Assembly: GCA_016875695.1 (NCBI GenBank)
Contig: VGPB01000010.1
Coordinates: forward strand, 1-20,814
Direction of reading: 5' to 3'
Source: Chloroflexota bacterium
Lineage (GTDB): Bacteria > Chloroflexota > Dehalococcoidia > UBA2979
Length of the DNA stretch: 20,814 bases
The translations under genes and the position numbers were made by a program. The notes beneath the pieces were generated by a model. It did no database searches. It had not been told where the DNA came from and saw only the letters and a program-made list of their open reading frames with translations. Shown piece by piece: positions 1 to 6,801 of this stretch (its first letter is position 1; every line of letters starts with the position of its first letter).

Positions 1-120
1 CACGACGAGTGGCAGGTCGCCGAGCGGCGCTACCTCTCCGACGGCTTCATGGCGGAGCTCGCCCAGACGCTTGAGCAGGACTCGGCGCCTGCTCGCACCC
101 GCCGACGCCTCGCCAGCTGA
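1..120 (+). CDS. IS256-type (mutator) transposase, C-terminal fragment cut by the window edge
   Basis: Frame 1 is open from the first base to a TGA at 118-120 and encodes 39 residues. The stretch DEWQVAERRYLSDGFMAEL resembles the extreme C-terminus of IS256/mutator DDE transposases, which often ends with a D-E-W-x-V-x-x-R-R-Y-(M/L)-S pattern and a short charged tail. That likeness is from memory of the family, not from an alignment. The catalytic DDE residues would lie outside the window, so it cannot be said whether the element is intact. The sequence just downstream (150-179) looks like an IS256 terminal end, which supports the call. An unrelated gene tail is the alternative. Confidence 0.5.
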   Translation, partial: HDEWQVAERRYLSDGFMAELAQTLEQDSAPARTRRRLAS

Positions 121-149
121 TCATGTATAACGACGACGCACCGCGGAAC

Positions 150-179
150 ACTTCTCCACCACTCCACGGGACGTCATCC
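150..179. mobile_element. Probable right terminal end of the IS256-type element
   Basis: About 30 bases after the transposase stop there is a run containing CACCACTCCACGGGACGTCA. IS256-family ends commonly carry a CACCACT...GGGACGT-like segment close behind the transposase stop. The matching left end lies outside the window, so the inverted repeat cannot be verified. The short gap around it (121-238) also holds a -10-like TATAAC at 126-131 reading rightward, with no convincing -35. It might feed transcription into the next two genes. Confidence 0.35.
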
Positions 180-238
180 GGGCGAGCGGGGCCGTGGCAG
201 CATTGTCAGACCCCCGCGCACGCGAGGGAGCCCCCACG

Positions 239-580
239 ATGCGCATCGAGCAGTTCGTCGACATTGCCGCCCCGCCCGAGCGCGTCTGGGCCGTGATGGC
301 CGACGTGGAGCGCTGGCACGAGTGGACCGCCTCGATCACCAGCATCGAGCGCCTGGACGGCGGCGCGTTCGGCCTCGGCAGCAGGGCGCGCGTGCGCCAG
401 CCCAGGCTCCGGCCGGCCCTCTTCACTGTCACGGCGTTCGAGTCGGTGGGCGGCTCCCGCGCGACGCGCACGCTCGAGCTCGCTGGGTGGCCGCTCGCGC
501 TGATCGCCTCGTGGGTGCGCGGGCTGTCGACGCGCTATGTCGCGATGGAAGCGGCCGAGCTCAAGCAGCGCGCCGAGTAG
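239..580 (+). CDS. SRPBCC (polyketide cyclase/START-like) protein with an apparent internal deletion
   Basis: This 113-residue protein begins MRIEQFVDIAAPPERVWAVM, the classic first strand and helix of the SRPBCC helix-grip fold, followed by a W-x-x-W-T motif (about 27-31) and the long C-terminal helix ending STRYVAMEAAELKQRAE. The ATG at 239 is preferred over the upstream in-frame start at 194 because a GGGAG lies eight bases before it and the domain begins there. Relatives of this type usually have about 140 residues. Here VTAFESVGG passes straight into SRATRTLELAGW, so roughly 24 residues of the middle strands appear missing in frame. The ligand cavity may therefore be damaged. The stop is two bases before the GTG of the next gene, suggesting one transcript. 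The ligand is unknown. Confidence 0.75.
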   Translation: MRIEQFVDIAAPPERVWAVMADVERWHEWTASITSIERLDGGAFGLGSRARVRQPRLRPALFTVTAFESVGGSRATRTLELAGWPLALIASWVRGLSTRYVAMEAAELKQRAE

Positions 581-582
581 CC

Positions 583-1167
583 GTGAACCGCCACTCGCAG
601 CCGACCCTCGAAGGGCTCTGGCTCACGCTGCGCCCCGTCGCGGAGCGCGACCTTCCCGGCATCGTCGAGTGGCTGCGCGATCCGGACGTGCTGTACTGGT
701 GGGACAACGCGCTCGACGGCGTGGACGCCGCGCGCCGCCAGTTCCTGGATCCGAGCTCCGAGCAGCCGCTGTGGAGCTTCCTGATCGAGGAGCAGGGGCG
801 CGGCCTCGGCGCGATCCAGTGCCACCACCCGTATCACGGCGAGGACTCCGAGTTCACGGCCGGCGTCGACATCTTCGTCGCAGAGGCGCCGGCGCGCGGG
901 CGCGGCGTCGGCACGGAGGCGGTGCGCATGATGCTGCAGCACCTGTTCGAGGTGCTGGGCGTGCACCGCGTGACGATCGACCCCGAGGCCGGGAACGCAC
1001 GTGCTATCCGCGCGTACGAGAAGGCGGGCTTCCGCTTCGAAGGCCTGCTGCGCGACGCCGACCACATCCGCGGCGGCTACGTCGACACGCACTTCATGGC
1101 GATCCTCGCGGACGAGTGGCCGCAAGCGAAGGCGCGCTGGGAGCGCGAGCGCGCGGCAGATGGCTAG
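583..1167 (+). CDS. GNAT-family N-acetyltransferase, AAC(6')/RimL-like
   Basis: The protein has 194 residues and a GNAT fold. An N-terminal part has the paired Trp-Asp (YWWDN, 38-42) seen in aminoglycoside 6'-acetyltransferases of the AAC(6')-Ib type. The acetyl-CoA loop RGRGVGTEA is at about 105-113. The C-terminal motif IDPEAGNARAIRAYEKAGF (132-150) is also close to the AAC(6') pattern. The start is GTG at 583, two bases after the previous stop; no stronger start lies nearby and the domain begins about residue 10. The enzyme should move an acetyl group from acetyl-CoA to an amine. Whether that amine is an aminoglycoside, a siderophore precursor or a protein N-terminus cannot be told from sequence. 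Its end faces the next gene with nine bases between them. Confidence 0.82.
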   Translation: MNRHSQPTLEGLWLTLRPVAERDLPGIVEWLRDPDVLYWWDNALDGVDAARRQFLDPSSEQPLWSFLIEEQGRGLGAIQCHHPYHGEDSEFTAGVDIFVAEAPARGRGVGTEAVRMMLQHLFEVLGVHRVTIDPEAGNARAIRAYEKAGFRFEGLLRDADHIRGGYVDTHFMAILADEWPQAKARWERERAADG

Positions 1168-1176
1168 ACTCGGGCC

Positions 1177-1704
1177 CTAAGACTCGATCAGGCGCCGAAG
1201 CTCCGGGTCCAAGTGCGCGGACCATGGGTTGGAGCGTGAGAACGGCATCTGCTCCTCGACGGGCAGGTCGGGATCGAGTGACGTCGGCCCGCGCGCCCCG
1301 TGTTCGATCGCCTCTACGACGAGCGGTACAGCTTCGCCGAGTATCCATCCCAAGTAGTCTTCGGCGGTGCCATAAGCAGGTATCTCAATCTCGAAGCCGT
1401 CGAGCTTCTGTGTGAATGCCACACTGCTCCGGTCGCCGCGAAAGAGGGGAGTCCAGGGCGCCACATCACGCCGTTCCTTGAGTGCCACGTCCCTGAGGCG
1501 TCCGATCGCCTGGCGGATGTCGTGACGCGTCAGCGCCTGCCACTGATCGATCAGGCAATGATCGCTGCGCTGACGTATCGCCCGATCTGCGCCGACGAGA
1601 GCGGTATCGGACCACGTCAAGAAGTTGGTGAAGTGGCGCTGCTCCCCATCGGACGCTGCGTCCCAGTGGATCGGCGGTCCGATGAACCAGAGCTCGAGCT
1701 CCAC
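1177..1704 (-). CDS. Hypothetical protein, 175 residues
   Basis: I do not recognise this protein. It starts MELELWFIGPPIHWD, is soluble, with no signal peptide or membrane segment, and has an acidic middle (TAEDYLGWILGEAV, about 113-126) and a charged C-terminus. The only usable start is GTG at 1704; an in-frame TGA lies about 13 codons upstream and no good ribosome site is seen. The intervening codons (IRFAAVELELWF) also read like coding sequence, so the real N-terminus may be longer and damaged. Codon use is less GC-biased than in neighbours (ATA, GGA and TTG occur), hinting at acquisition. It lies 108 bases beyond the metE stop on the same strand and converges on the acetyltransferase gene. 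Confidence 0.6.
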   Translation of the reverse strand: MELELWFIGPPIHWDAASDGEQRHFTNFLTWSDTALVGADRAIRQRSDHCLIDQWQALTRHDIRQAIGRLRDVALKERRDVAPWTPLFRGDRSSVAFTQKLDGFEIEIPAYGTAEDYLGWILGEAVPLVVEAIEHGARGPTSLDPDLPVEEQMPFSRSNPWSAHLDPELRRLIES

Positions 1705-1812
1705 TGCCGCGAAGCGAATCGCCGAGTCGATTCCACCTCAACCTGCCCGCCACAACGTCTGACGAAGGTCCAGCGGAAGCGTGAACGCACCCATCGCTCG
1801 ACCGACAGTGCG

Positions 1813-4113
1813 TTATGCCGCCGCGCCGGCGCGCAACGCCTGCGCAGCGGCCACCATGTGCTCGAGGGCCGGCACGGTCTCCTCGTAGCGGCGCGTTTTC
1901 AGGCCGCAGTCCGGGTTCACCCAGACGAGGTCCGGCGGGAGCACGGCGGTCGCCTGCCGCAGGCGGTCCGTCATCTCGGCGGCCGGTGGCACGCGCGGCG
2001 AGTGGATGTCGTACACGCCGGGGCCGATCTCCTTGTCGTACGAGAAGCGCCGAAACACGTCGAGCAGCTCCGCATCGGAGCGCGAGTTCTCGATCGAGAT
2101 CACGTCAGCGTCGAGATCGGAGATGGCCTGGATGATCTCGTTGAACTCGCTGTAGCACATGTGCGTGTGGATCTGCGTGTCGTCGCGCACGCCAGCCGTC
2201 GCGAGCCGGAAGCACGGCACCGCCCAGCCGAGGTAGCTCGTCCAGTCCGAGCGCCGCAGCGGCAGGCCCTCGCGCAGCGCGGGCTCGTCGATCTGGATCA
2301 CCGCGATGGCCGCCGCCTCCAGGTCCGCGACCTCGTCGCGGATCGCGAGGGCGACCTGCCGGCACGTCTCAGCGCGCGGCTGGTCGTCGCGCACGAACGA
2401 CCAGTTGAGCACGGTCACCGGGCCGGTGAGCATCCCCTTCATCGGCTTCTGCGTGAGCGACTGCGCGTAGGTGATCCAGCGCACCGTCATCGGGTCCGGC
2501 CGCGACACGTCGCCGTAGATGATCGGCGGCTTTACGTTGCGCGAGCCGTACGACTGCACCCAGCCGAAGCGCGTGAACGCGAAGCCCGCGAGCTGCTCGC
2601 CGAAGTACTCCACCATGTCGTTGCGCTCGGGCTCGCCGTGCACCAGCACATCGAGGCCCAGCTGCTCCTGTAGCGTGACCACTCGCGCGATCTCGTCGCG
2701 GATCACCTGCTCGTACGCGGCCTCGTCGAGCTCGCCGTCGTCGAAGCGGCGGCGCGCGCGACGCAGCTCGTCGGTCTGCGGGAACGAGCCGATGGTCGTC
2801 GTCGGGAACGGTGGCAGGTTGAGCCGCGCGCGCTGCGCGCGCCGCCGCTCCACCACCGCGCCGGCGCGCGCGTAGTCGGCGTCGTTCGTGGCGGCCACCC
2901 GCGCGCGCACTGCCGGGTCGTTCGTTCGCGCCGAGGCGCGCCGCGAGGCCAGCGCCGAGCGCGTCGCCGCGAGTTGGTCCGCCGCCCCCTCGGGGTCGTC
3001 CGCCAGCCGCGCGAGCGTCGCAACCTCCTCTACCTTCTCGTGCGCGAACGCGAGCCACGAGCGCAGCTCTTGGTCGAGCCGCGTCTCGCGCTCGAGCGTG
3101 AGCGGGACGTGCTGCAGCGAGCCCGCGGTGGACACGATCACGCGGTCCGGGCCGACCAGCGTGCCGAGCTCCGCCAGCAGCGCGCGCGACGCGTCGAGGT
3201 CGTTGCGCCACACGTTGCGCCCGTCGACGACTCCCGCAGCGAGGAACTTGCCGCCCGGCAGCCCGTGCGCGCGCACGAGCTCCAGGTTGCGGCGCCCGCG
3301 CACGAAGTCGAGCCCGATCGCCGCGACTGGCAGCGCGGTCAGTGCGGGATACGCCGCGTCGACATCGCCGAAGTACGTCTGCACCAGCAACTGCGTCTCG
3401 CCGGCCTCCGCCGCGAGCGCCGCGTACGCCCCGCTGAGCGCAGTGAGCTCCTCCGGCGTGCGGTCCTGCACGAGCACGGGCTCGTCGAACTGCACCCAGC
3501 GCGCGCCCGCGTCGCTTAGCGCGGCCAGCACCTCTCGGTACACGGCGAGCACCGCCGGCAGCAGCGTCAGCCGGTCGAAGTCCGCGGGCGCGTCGTGCGC
3601 CTTGCCCAGCAGCAGCCAGCTCAGCGGCCCGATGAGCACCGGCACGGTCTCGATGCCCGCCGCGCGCGCCTCGCGGTACTCGTCGACGGCCTTGGTCGTC
3701 GCCAGGTGGAAGCGCATGCCGGGTCGCAGCTCCGGCACGAGGTAGTGGTAGTTCGTGTCGAACCACTTGGTCATCTCGATCGCTGTGACGTCGAGCCCCG
3801 TGCGCTGCGCGCCGCGCGCCATCGCAAAGTAGGTGTCGAGGTCTACCGCGCCGTTCGCGCCGCCGTAGCGCTCCGGCACCGCACCGAGCATGGCCGTGGT
3901 GTCAAGCACCTGGTCGTAGTAGCTGAAGGTGTTCGAGGGAACCAGGTCGATGCCCGCGTCGCGCATGCGCGTCCACGCCTCGAGCCGCAGCGCGCGGGCG
4001 GCCGCTTCGAGCTGCTCGCGCGGCAGCTCGCCGTCCCAGTACGCCTCGGTCGCACGCTTGAGCTCGCGCCGCGTGCCGATGCGCGGGTAGCCGACGATGT
4101 GTGCGAGTGCCAT
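1813..4113 (-). CDS. metE: Cobalamin-independent methionine synthase MetE
   Basis: The 766-residue product transfers the methyl group of 5-methyltetrahydrofolate (polyglutamate form) to homocysteine, the last step of methionine synthesis, in the cytoplasm. Length and order match the family: an N-terminal barrel beginning VGYPRIGTRRELKRATE, then a catalytic C-terminal barrel with FPTTTIGSFPQT and the folate/homocysteine segments. The zinc ligands are all present: H651 and C653 in HTHMCYSEF, E675 in ISIENSRSD and C736 in PDCGLKTR, each ten residues after its E. coli counterpart. The ATG at 4113 has a GGAGGGAGGA upstream. The gene appears monocistronic with its own -10. No cobalamin riboswitch is recognisable before it. 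Confidence 0.97.
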   Translation of the reverse strand: MALAHIVGYPRIGTRRELKRATEAYWDGELPREQLEAAARALRLEAWTRMRDAGIDLVPSNTFSYYDQVLDTTAMLGAVPERYGGANGAVDLDTYFAMARGAQRTGLDVTAIEMTKWFDTNYHYLVPELRPGMRFHLATTKAVDEYREARAAGIETVPVLIGPLSWLLLGKAHDAPADFDRLTLLPAVLAVYREVLAALSDAGARWVQFDEPVLVQDRTPEELTALSGAYAALAAEAGETQLLVQTYFGDVDAAYPALTALPVAAIGLDFVRGRRNLELVRAHGLPGGKFLAAGVVDGRNVWRNDLDASRALLAELGTLVGPDRVIVSTAGSLQHVPLTLERETRLDQELRSWLAFAHEKVEEVATLARLADDPEGAADQLAATRSALASRRASARTNDPAVRARVAATNDADYARAGAVVERRRAQRARLNLPPFPTTTIGSFPQTDELRRARRRFDDGELDEAAYEQVIRDEIARVVTLQEQLGLDVLVHGEPERNDMVEYFGEQLAGFAFTRFGWVQSYGSRNVKPPIIYGDVSRPDPMTVRWITYAQSLTQKPMKGMLTGPVTVLNWSFVRDDQPRAETCRQVALAIRDEVADLEAAAIAVIQIDEPALREGLPLRRSDWTSYLGWAVPCFRLATAGVRDDTQIHTHMCYSEFNEIIQAISDLDADVISIENSRSDAELLDVFRRFSYDKEIGPGVYDIHSPRVPPAAEMTDRLRQATAVLPPDLVWVNPDCGLKTRRYEETVPALEHMVAAAQALRAGAAA

Positions 4114-4173
4114 GAGCCTTCGGCTCCTCCCTCCGGGGTGCGGTGCGCAGCGGGCGGGTCGGGTGCGGGTACG

Positions 4174-4179
4174 AGTATA
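4174..4179 (-). promoter_or_regulatory. Candidate -10 element of metE
   Basis: Read on the minus strand this is TATACT preceded by C, 60 bases upstream of the metE ATG, implying a leader of roughly 50 bases. No good -35 is seen at the usual distance. The hexamer belongs to a set of similar CTAYAGT-like boxes before several genes in this window. Confidence 0.35.
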
Positions 4180-4302
4180 GGCCGCGGGCGGGGAGGGGCT
4201 ATGACCGCCCTGTGGGCGCCCGAGGCTGCTCCGGACGCCACCGCTCGCGACGCTCCCGCGCGCCCCCTGCCGCCGCCGGACCGCCGCCGCTTCGCTCCCG
4301 CG

Positions 4303-4830
4303 TCAGGCCGCGAGATAGCCTACTGACGCCACCAGCCCGAGGCCGTACCTAGCCGCGTAGTACAGCGCCAGCGGCTGCACGCCCCGGCGCACCAGCAGCG
4401 CGACGGCGAGCAGCGCCACTGCGCCGATGATCGGCAGGTCGGCGCCGGTCTCCTCGAGCGCGAGGTTCGCGAAGATCGCAGCGGCGACGGCCAGCGCGTT
4501 CGCGACCAGCAGCGCGCGGTCGCGCACGCCGACGGCCCGCTGTGGCGTCAGCGCCTCGAGCGCGAGCAGCACGACGTTGATCGTGACGAATCCGGCGAAG
4601 AACACCCAGTGCGAGAACTCGTCGTCGTTGAACGCCACGATTTCACAGAGCCGGTTGGCGTCGTCCGCGCAGAAGCGTACGTGCAGATAGTTCGTCACCT
4701 CGTGCGCGCCGTAGCCCGCGGCCAGCAGGTACACGCCCACCGCGAACACGACATCGAGCGCGGCGACCGCGCCGGCCGGCGCCCGCCCCGCGTCGCGCTC
4801 GATGAGTCGCTTCACGAGTACGAGCGCCAC
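4303..4830 (-). CDS. Membrane protein of unknown function, probably N-terminally truncated
   Basis: The readable product has 175 residues and about five hydrophobic segments (about 21-41, 72-92, 107-125, 133-147 and 155-173). Between the first two lies a striking polar stretch: H43, E44, N47, H50, C54, C62, then NDDEFSH at 68-74. It could bind a metal or form a disulfide, but I know no function for it. The only start is a GTG at 4830 with no ribosome site. The six codons before it, back to a TAG at 4846-4848, encode hydrophobic or small residues, so the ORF seems to begin inside a helix. Loss of a first membrane helix next to the mobile island is the simplest reading. Confidence 0.6.
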   Translation of the reverse strand: MALVLVKRLIERDAGRAPAGAVAALDVVFAVGVYLLAAGYGAHEVTNYLHVRFCADDANRLCEIVAFNDDEFSHWVFFAGFVTINVVLLALEALTPQRAVGVRDRALLVANALAVAAAIFANLALEETGADLPIIGAVALLAVALLVRRGVQPLALYYAARYGLGLVASVGYLAA

Positions 4831-4854
4831 GAGGCTCGCGAGCGACTAGCGACG

Positions 4855-4893
4855 ACAAGGGCCGTCTCTCAGATTCAGAGAGGCGGCCCTTGT
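4855..4893. terminator. Strong hairpin, possible terminator
   Basis: A 16-bp stem (arms 4855-4870 and 4878-4893) closes a seven-base loop AGATTCA. All pairs form on the plus-strand RNA, with one U-G wobble; the minus-strand RNA has one A-C mismatch. The plus-strand stem runs into TTGTTT, as in an intrinsic terminator, yet no plus-strand gene precedes it. On the minus strand it lies about 80 bases after the Fic gene stop and could end that transcript. Confidence 0.5.
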
Positions 4894-4942
4894 TTCGTGT
4901 CGTGACTATCGTTGACGGTCGATTACGGCGGTAGATCGACGC

Positions 4943-4969
4943 GCTTTGCTTGCTGCGTTGCTTGTTTCC
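4943..4969 (+). repeat. Left copy of the 27-bp direct repeat bracketing the island (candidate att site)
   Basis: This copy matches 6802-6828 at 22 of 27 positions. Each copy contains TTGCTTG, five bases, TTGCTTG (here at 4946-4952 and 4958-4964), followed by TT and CC. It sits four bases beyond the Fic gene stop. The arrangement fits a recombinase binding site or attachment-site remnant. Confidence 0.5.
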
Positions 4970-4972
4970 ATT

Positions 4973-6013
4973 TCACCCGTAGGCGGCAAGGCGATCCAGA
5001 GTCTTGCGGTATTTCTGGATGAACGCCGGGATTTCTCCTGACGTGCCGTAGAACACTGCCGAGTCGATCCCTTCCTTGTCTGTCAGCCCGAGTTCCCGCC
5101 GGATACGCAGAACACCGGGCTTGTCGATCTCGTCTCCGTCGTTGCGAGCACCGGCTACCGTTACTCGTTGACCACGACGGATCGCGATGCTGTTGCCCTC
5201 TCGTTGTTCAAATGAACAGCCGTGCTCGGCGAGGATTGTTCTCAGCGCGCACCAGCGCATCCGACGTTGATCACTGGTGACGGCGCGCGAGTTGGCGGAA
5301 AGCCACTGTGCCGCATAGTTAGTTTCGTCGTCAGCGGCCTTCCCAACGGTGGGCATGTCGTGCCCAGCGAGCGCAATCGCAAAATCGAAGAGTTCGTCTT
5401 CGTCAGCCGTTGCCACCAGCCCGTTCAGGTCGTGAAAGACGAGAAGAGACACGATCGCAGTTCGCTTATTTCCGTTGATAAACGGGTGATCGTGGATAAG
5501 GGCGTGAAGTAAGGCGGCTCCGGCCATCTCCACGGTTGGGTACTTCAGGACGCGACCGAGTGATGTTCGAGGGCGGCCAAGCGCGGACTGGAAGAGTTTA
5601 CCTCGATCTATCGTTCCAGCAGGTGTGATCGGATCATCGCTAGTCGCATAGTCATCCACTAGTTGCATGTGGATTTGCATCACAAGCGCGGAGGTCAAGT
5701 AGTCCATCTGACCTCGAACAACGTCACCAATAGTCACAGGCTTCGCGGTGGAAGCCGCGGCTGGGGCCACGATCTGAGGCGTTGCCTCCCTTGCTGTCCT
5801 CCGAGTGTCGGAGGCCATAGAAGATCTCTCAGGGGCGATCGCGGTCTGTTCGACGAGACCTAGCGCGATCTCAGCGCGCCTAAGCGCATCGCGCGAGACA
5901 AGATTCTCGGGTGTGGCCGCGGCAATCCCGGCGAGTGTGAGGCGTCGTAGCGCCTCCTCCGCAGGGAGGTTGGCACGGCTCGCGAGGTGACGGATGCGGC
6001 GACCTGTGGCCAT
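4973..6013 (-). CDS. Fic/Doc-family protein with N- and C-terminal extensions
   Basis: The 346-residue protein carries the Fic core motif HPFINGNKR at 176-184 inside a helical domain (about 100-240). Fic enzymes transfer AMP or other nucleotide parts to proteins, while Doc phosphorylates EF-Tu. The fifth motif residue here is Asn where Asp or Glu usually helps hold Mg2+; the G-N-K-R ending is Doc-like. Residues 3-55 (IRHLASRANLPAEEALRRL...) resemble the small helical IF2_N module. Residues 250-346 form a separate domain, seen attached to other Doc-like proteins as I recall, with an HGCSFEQREGNSIAIRR segment. No partner antitoxin ORF is adjacent. GC is lower than in flanking genes, as expected for mobile DNA. 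The ATG at 6013 has no ribosome site but a -10 six bases away. Confidence 0.88.
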   Translation of the reverse strand: MATGRRIRHLASRANLPAEEALRRLTLAGIAAATPENLVSRDALRRAEIALGLVEQTAIAPERSSMASDTRRTAREATPQIVAPAAASTAKPVTIGDVVRGQMDYLTSALVMQIHMQLVDDYATSDDPITPAGTIDRGKLFQSALGRPRTSLGRVLKYPTVEMAGAALLHALIHDHPFINGNKRTAIVSLLVFHDLNGLVATADEDELFDFAIALAGHDMPTVGKAADDETNYAAQWLSANSRAVTSDQRRMRWCALRTILAEHGCSFEQREGNSIAIRRGQRVTVAGARNDGDEIDKPGVLRIRRELGLTDKEGIDSAVFYGTSGEIPAFIQKYRKTLDRLAAYG

Positions 6014-6019
6014 GCGCGG

Positions 6020-6025
6020 AGAATA
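6020..6025 (-). promoter_or_regulatory. Candidate -10 of the Fic gene giving a leaderless mRNA
   Basis: On the minus strand this is TATTCT, separated from the Fic ATG by six bases. Transcription would start at or next to the A of the ATG, so the mRNA would have no leader. That agrees with the absence of a Shine-Dalgarno sequence. No -35 is evident. Confidence 0.4.
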
Positions 6026-6136
6026 CGACTTCCGCCGTCCCCGGTGCCTTCGCGCGGATTATCCAGTCCTGAGTGGTCGCCCACCGGCCCACCCCTTCCA
6101 CAGTGCCTCCCGGCCCCGTGAGGGCGCGTAGGCGAT

Positions 6137-6184
6137 GCGTGCGGCCCTCGGAGCGGAAGGGGGAACGCCCCGAGGGCCGCACGC
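6137..6184 (-). terminator. Perfect 15-bp hairpin after the lost-gene tail
   Basis: Arms at 6137-6151 and 6170-6184 are exact reverse complements and enclose 18 bases. The hairpin begins nine bases after the minus-strand TAG at 6194-6196. It lacks a T tract, as is common in GC-rich genomes. Its position directly after a reading-frame stop supports a terminator role. Confidence 0.55.
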
Positions 6185-6193
6185 GGGAGCGGT

Positions 6194-6331
6194 CTACTCG
6201 TCGATGACGATCGCGGGCGTCGCGGGCTCGGGCGTGTGACGACGACGCGGCGCGGGCTCCTCGGTCGAGGGCTCGATCAACTGACCGCCCTTGATGACCG
6301 AGACGCGCGACAGGTCGATCTCGGCCTCGTC
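6194..6331 (-). pseudogene. C-terminal remnant of an unidentified gene
   Basis: On the minus strand 45 codons read DEAEIDLSRVSVIKGGQL and continue into a Pro/Glu/Arg-rich tail that ends AIVIDE and TAG, followed at once by a strong hairpin. GC-rich third positions and the stop-then-terminator layout look like a genuine gene end. Upstream the frame is closed by a TGA at 6332-6334, exactly where the integrase homology on the other strand begins, so the 5' part was removed by recombination. I do not recognise the parent protein; an acidic, proline-rich tail of a phage or plasmid protein is possible. Confidence 0.45.
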
Positions 6332-6334
6332 TCA

Positions 6335-6796
6335 CGGATCGGCGGGAAGTACCTCGTGACCACGCCGAAGACGAAGCGGAGCCGCCGTGAGGTGACCCTG
6401 ACGCCTCGGGCCGCCGAAGCCATGAAGCGGCATCGGACGGCTCAGAAGGAAGCCCGGCTCCTCGTCGGCGGGGCGTGGTAAGGGCCGTGGAAGGACGAGG
6501 CTGGGAGCCGGTGGGATTTGTGCTTCACGGACGACTATGGCCGTCCGCTTGATGGTCGGCGCGTCCGGTACGAGTTCGATCGGTTGCTGAAGGCGGCAGA
6601 GGTGCGGCACGTCCGCATCCACTCGGTCCGGCATGGGGTCGCGACAGCGTTGCTGGCCGAGGGGTTCTCACCTCGCGTGGTGATGGACACCCTCGGCCAC
6701 AACCAGATCACGACCACCCTCGGCATCTACGGACACACGATGCGCGAGGTTCACGAAGTCGCCGCCGTCGAGATTGCGAGGTACATCGGCGGCTGA
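6335..6796 (+). pseudogene. Tyrosine recombinase (phage-type integrase), 3' remnant with in-frame stop
   Basis: Frame 2 reads RIGGKYLVTTPKTKRSRREV, the beta-hairpin with the conserved Lys of tyrosine recombinases. A TAA follows at 6479-6481 (after LLVGGAW), then the same frame continues GPWKDEAGSRWDLCFTDDYG and the C-terminal catalytic box: HSVRHG (H-x-x-R), LGHNQITTTLGIYGH with the His and the nucleophilic Tyr. The N-terminal arm and core domains and the first catalytic Arg are missing. The truncation begins at the junction with the minus-strand remnant. A TTG at 6518 could restart translation of 92 residues, but that piece would be inactive. The stop is five bases before the right 27-bp repeat, a usual place for an attachment site. 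Confidence 0.8.
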
Positions 6797-6801
6797 TTTT
6801 C

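Noticed and set aside
1300..2673. 457-codon plus-strand open frame opposite metE and the hypothetical gene
   Set aside because: The strand is antisense to metE, whose motifs are unambiguous; no domain is visible in the shadow.
4201..4326. Possible 41-codon plus-strand gene with a GGGGAGGGG before its ATG
   Set aside because: Composition is Pro/Ala/Arg-rich as in random GC-rich DNA, and it overlaps the 3' end of the membrane protein gene.
4914..4940. TTGACG-like -35 and GTCGAT/ATCGAC inverted repeat beside the left island repeat
   Set aside because: No -10 lies at workable spacing, and a six-base inverted repeat is expected by chance.
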